The position numbers and the translations under genes are program-made. Below, in pieces: positions 61,207 to 64,000 of a stretch of 64,000 nt of DNA. The notes beneath the pieces were generated by a model, which had not been told where the DNA came from, searched no databases, and saw only the letters and a list, made by a program, of their open reading frames with translations. The stretch is from Notolepis coatsorum. Lineage: Eukaryota > Chordata > Actinopteri > Aulopiformes > Paralepididae. Where the stretch lies: assembly GCA_963971535.1 (NCBI GenBank), contig OZ020589.1, positions 80,793,184 to 80,857,183 of the forward strand, written 5' to 3'. Every line of letters starts with the position of its first letter. Within the stretch, counting starts at the first letter, position 1.

Positions 61207-61262
61207 TCGCGTTAAATCTCGCACAGGGCCTCGCATTTCTCCCAGGCCGCCCTGCCCACAGA

Positions 61263-61688
61263 CATCTAATGATTTTGAATAGACTAAGCCTAGCTAGTAG
61301 CTAATGTTAGATTTCTGAGAAAGTAAACTATCATCTAACAAAATAACACAATAGCTATGCTAAGAACTGTATTACATCGGTTTAAAAAGTATTATAATGA
61401 TAAAACAATTGCTAGCACTATTATATTGCTATAGCATCGCAATAGCTTGAATTTCTTCACCTCCTGGGGTAAAAAAAGATAGTGAGAAGGCTTTTGATAA
61501 AACTGAACTCTTTTACATGATGCATTTAGCGAATGAGACAGTATTAGTTATTTTGTTAAGCTTGTTGATATATTACATTACAATATTTTACATTTCGTTC
61601 CATAATAGCAAAGCTGTAGTCTGATTTACCATCTAAATGTGTTTACTTAAGTGTACATATTATATGAATATTCAAATGATATATATTT

Positions 61689-61690
<2 letters not shown>
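61263..61690. other. Non-coding AT-rich stretch
   Basis: Nothing recognised. Confidence 0.35.

Positions 61691-61768
<78 letters not shown>
61691..61768. repeat. (CA)n microsatellite
   Basis: About 39 CA units followed by an interrupted aaacacacacacat stretch. Confidence 0.97.
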
Positions 61769-61771
<3 letters not shown>

Positions 61772-62203
61772 CACACACACATGCACACCTTAAATGTCAG
61801 GCACATGGACAGTGGACTATGAGGTGTAATGCACAGTGAGCCCTTAGATATGTTGTGGTCTTTATAGCTGGATCAGGACTGAGCAGCCAGAATGGATGGC
61901 TTTTCCATGAAAACCCAGCCGATTCTCTTACAGAAGGTAGGCTGCCTTGATGGAAACAGACATGTGGGTTGTTAGAAACTGCACTGGGCCAAATGGGCAT
62001 CAGGATCTACCAGATTATTAACACTTGTGACACGACAGCCTCCAATATATCAGATATTTTGAGAAATGCGAGTTATGTGCTTGTTATTACCAATTCAGAT
62101 ATAATTGTGTATCACAATATCATGATTTCATCACGTTATGTTCCATCATGAATGATCTGAGGAGAATTAACTGAATTGCCCAATTAGCAACACCCCAACA
62201 AAT
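61769..62203. other. Non-coding stretch
   Basis: Nothing recognised. Confidence 0.35.
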
Positions 62204-62354
62204 AGTCTAACCTAAATAGCTCCTCCTCCTGAGAATTTCCCCCTTTTTTTTGTTACATAATATAAAATTACAGATTCATACCTTCAAAATAAGCCATCAA
62301 TTGTCAAATTTGAGACGATAGTTTTCAATCAATGTCCTATCAAACATTCTGGTA
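62204..62354. repeat. 152-bp duplicated segment, copy 2
   Basis: Partner of 58334-58485 in the same orientation, next to a LINE B tail. Confidence 0.92.
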
Positions 62355-62795
62355 CAGTCATTACAAATTTGCCATAGAAACTGTGCATTGGGGGAGGTTG
62401 GGTAGGTGGGGTGGGGCTGTACATTGGAGGTGGGGGGGTTGGGTAGGGGGAGGGGGACACTGTACATTGGAGTACTGACATACATTTGACATGGAAACTG
62501 TACATTGGAGGAGGTTGGGTAGGTGGGGTGGGGTTGGGTGGGGCTGTACATTGGAATAGCCATGCTTGGTCTTTATTGTACAACTGGGTTAGGACATTTG
62601 TAGGGGCCAGTTTTGAATTGCAGTCTCCCGTAGGTGTTCTTTGAGAGTGTTTTTGAAGGTGGGTAGTGATTTACATTCCTTTACAGCTTTGGGTAGGGCG
62701 TTCCACATTGTTGTGGCATAATTGCGAAACGTGTTTAGTCCCTTGTTTGAGCCGAATCTGGGTTTTACATGATTTGTGATTTACATGACTCAGAC
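62355..62795 (-). mobile_element. LINE B 3' end, minus copy
   Basis: G-rich 3' UTR (62390-62540, the complement of the pyrimidine-rich UTR at 31690-31810). Then comes the C-terminal code at 62600-62780, whose complement reads KPRFGSNKGLNTFRNYATTM-like and MWNALPK. The adjoining 5' part was lost. Confidence 0.8.
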
Positions 62796-62926
62796 CGGGA
62801 GTAGTCTCAGAGAGGGAGATACAGAGGAGAGATGGAGGGAGAGAGAGGGAGATAGGGAGATATAGATAGAGAGAGGGAGAGAGAGAGGGAGAGAGATATA
62901 TATAGGTTAGAAAGCAACCTGGGTTC

Positions 62927-64000
<1,074 letters not shown>

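Larger units (their letters stand above)
59366..61254. mobile_element. hAT-type element with CAGGG ends
   Basis: Ends cagggccgcctcaggggg (59366) and the complement-like tctcccaggccgccctg (61254), flanked by the identical octamer cccacaga (59358-59365 and 61255-61262). Subterminal gggcctcgc blocks are inverted at both ends and flank long A/T runs (59431-59525 and 61108-61180). There is no transposase domain in the 1,889-bp body. A short MSFQKKEKRTCEQ-like frame near 59785 could be a transposase leader. A 75-bp relative lies at 12550. Confidence 0.87.

Overview
The window reads as vertebrate, most likely teleost fish, nuclear DNA. There are no operons or bacterial signals. It carries long CA/GT, CTT and GATA microsatellites, introns with GT-AG borders, and transposon families typical of fish (Rex1/CR1-type and L2 LINEs, DIRS elements with inverted repeats, hAT, Harbinger, ISL2EU and Tf1/sushi-like LTR elements). 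I recognise no host protein-coding gene. The window looks like an intergenic or intronic graveyard of nested mobile elements, with a few quieter stretches (about 5.65-6.19, 19.6-22.8, 22.9-24.4, 35.2-37.2 and 61.3-62.2 kb) that may be host non-coding DNA.

Layout. 1-5 kb: a minus-strand AP-endonuclease LINE broken by a Rex1-type LINE (1819-4027) and a hAT MITE (639-1316). 5-8 kb: GT and GTGC arrays, then a 619-bp near-perfect palindromic MITE in a TTAA site. 8128-13337: a decayed DIRS retrotransposon with reverse transcriptase/RNase H and tyrosine recombinase remnants, inverted terminal repeats and an internal complementary region. 14.4-15.2 kb: a Harbinger transposase pseudogene. 15.3-17 kb: a hAT-type leader ORF and LINE family B. 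24.4-32.1 kb: another family B LINE split by a complete ISL2EU transposon (25184-30824).

32.9-36.3 kb: L2, L1 and pogo-like fragments. 37226-42644: a recent LTR retrotransposon with 2,046-bp LTRs, no gag or pol, and a self-priming-type primer site. 42.8-46 kb: L2, family B and other LINE pieces. 46.2-58.3 kb: a deep nest. A Rex-type LINE (C) carries a hAT (46441-55746), which carries a TTAA palindromic MITE (46561-54122), which carries a second DIRS-like element (46612-51979, with a 5S rRNA-like sequence inside) and a second Rex1 copy. LINE C also holds a 1.38-kb Harbinger-like element with two tRNA-like sequences. A hAT MITE follows. 58-64 kb: LINE pieces, a 1.9-kb hAT with CAGGG ends and more microsatellites.

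The most informative object is the ISL2EU element. Both of its genes can be spliced on paper into open frames. One is a 515-aa THAP/coiled-coil/DDE transposase on the plus strand. The other is a 472-aa SWIM/YqaJ-nuclease protein on the minus strand, whose exons interleave with those of the transposase. Next are the self-priming signature of the gag-less LTR element, the junction architecture shared by the two DIRS elements (GTT ends plus internal complementary region), and RNA-gene-derived sequences captured inside transposons.
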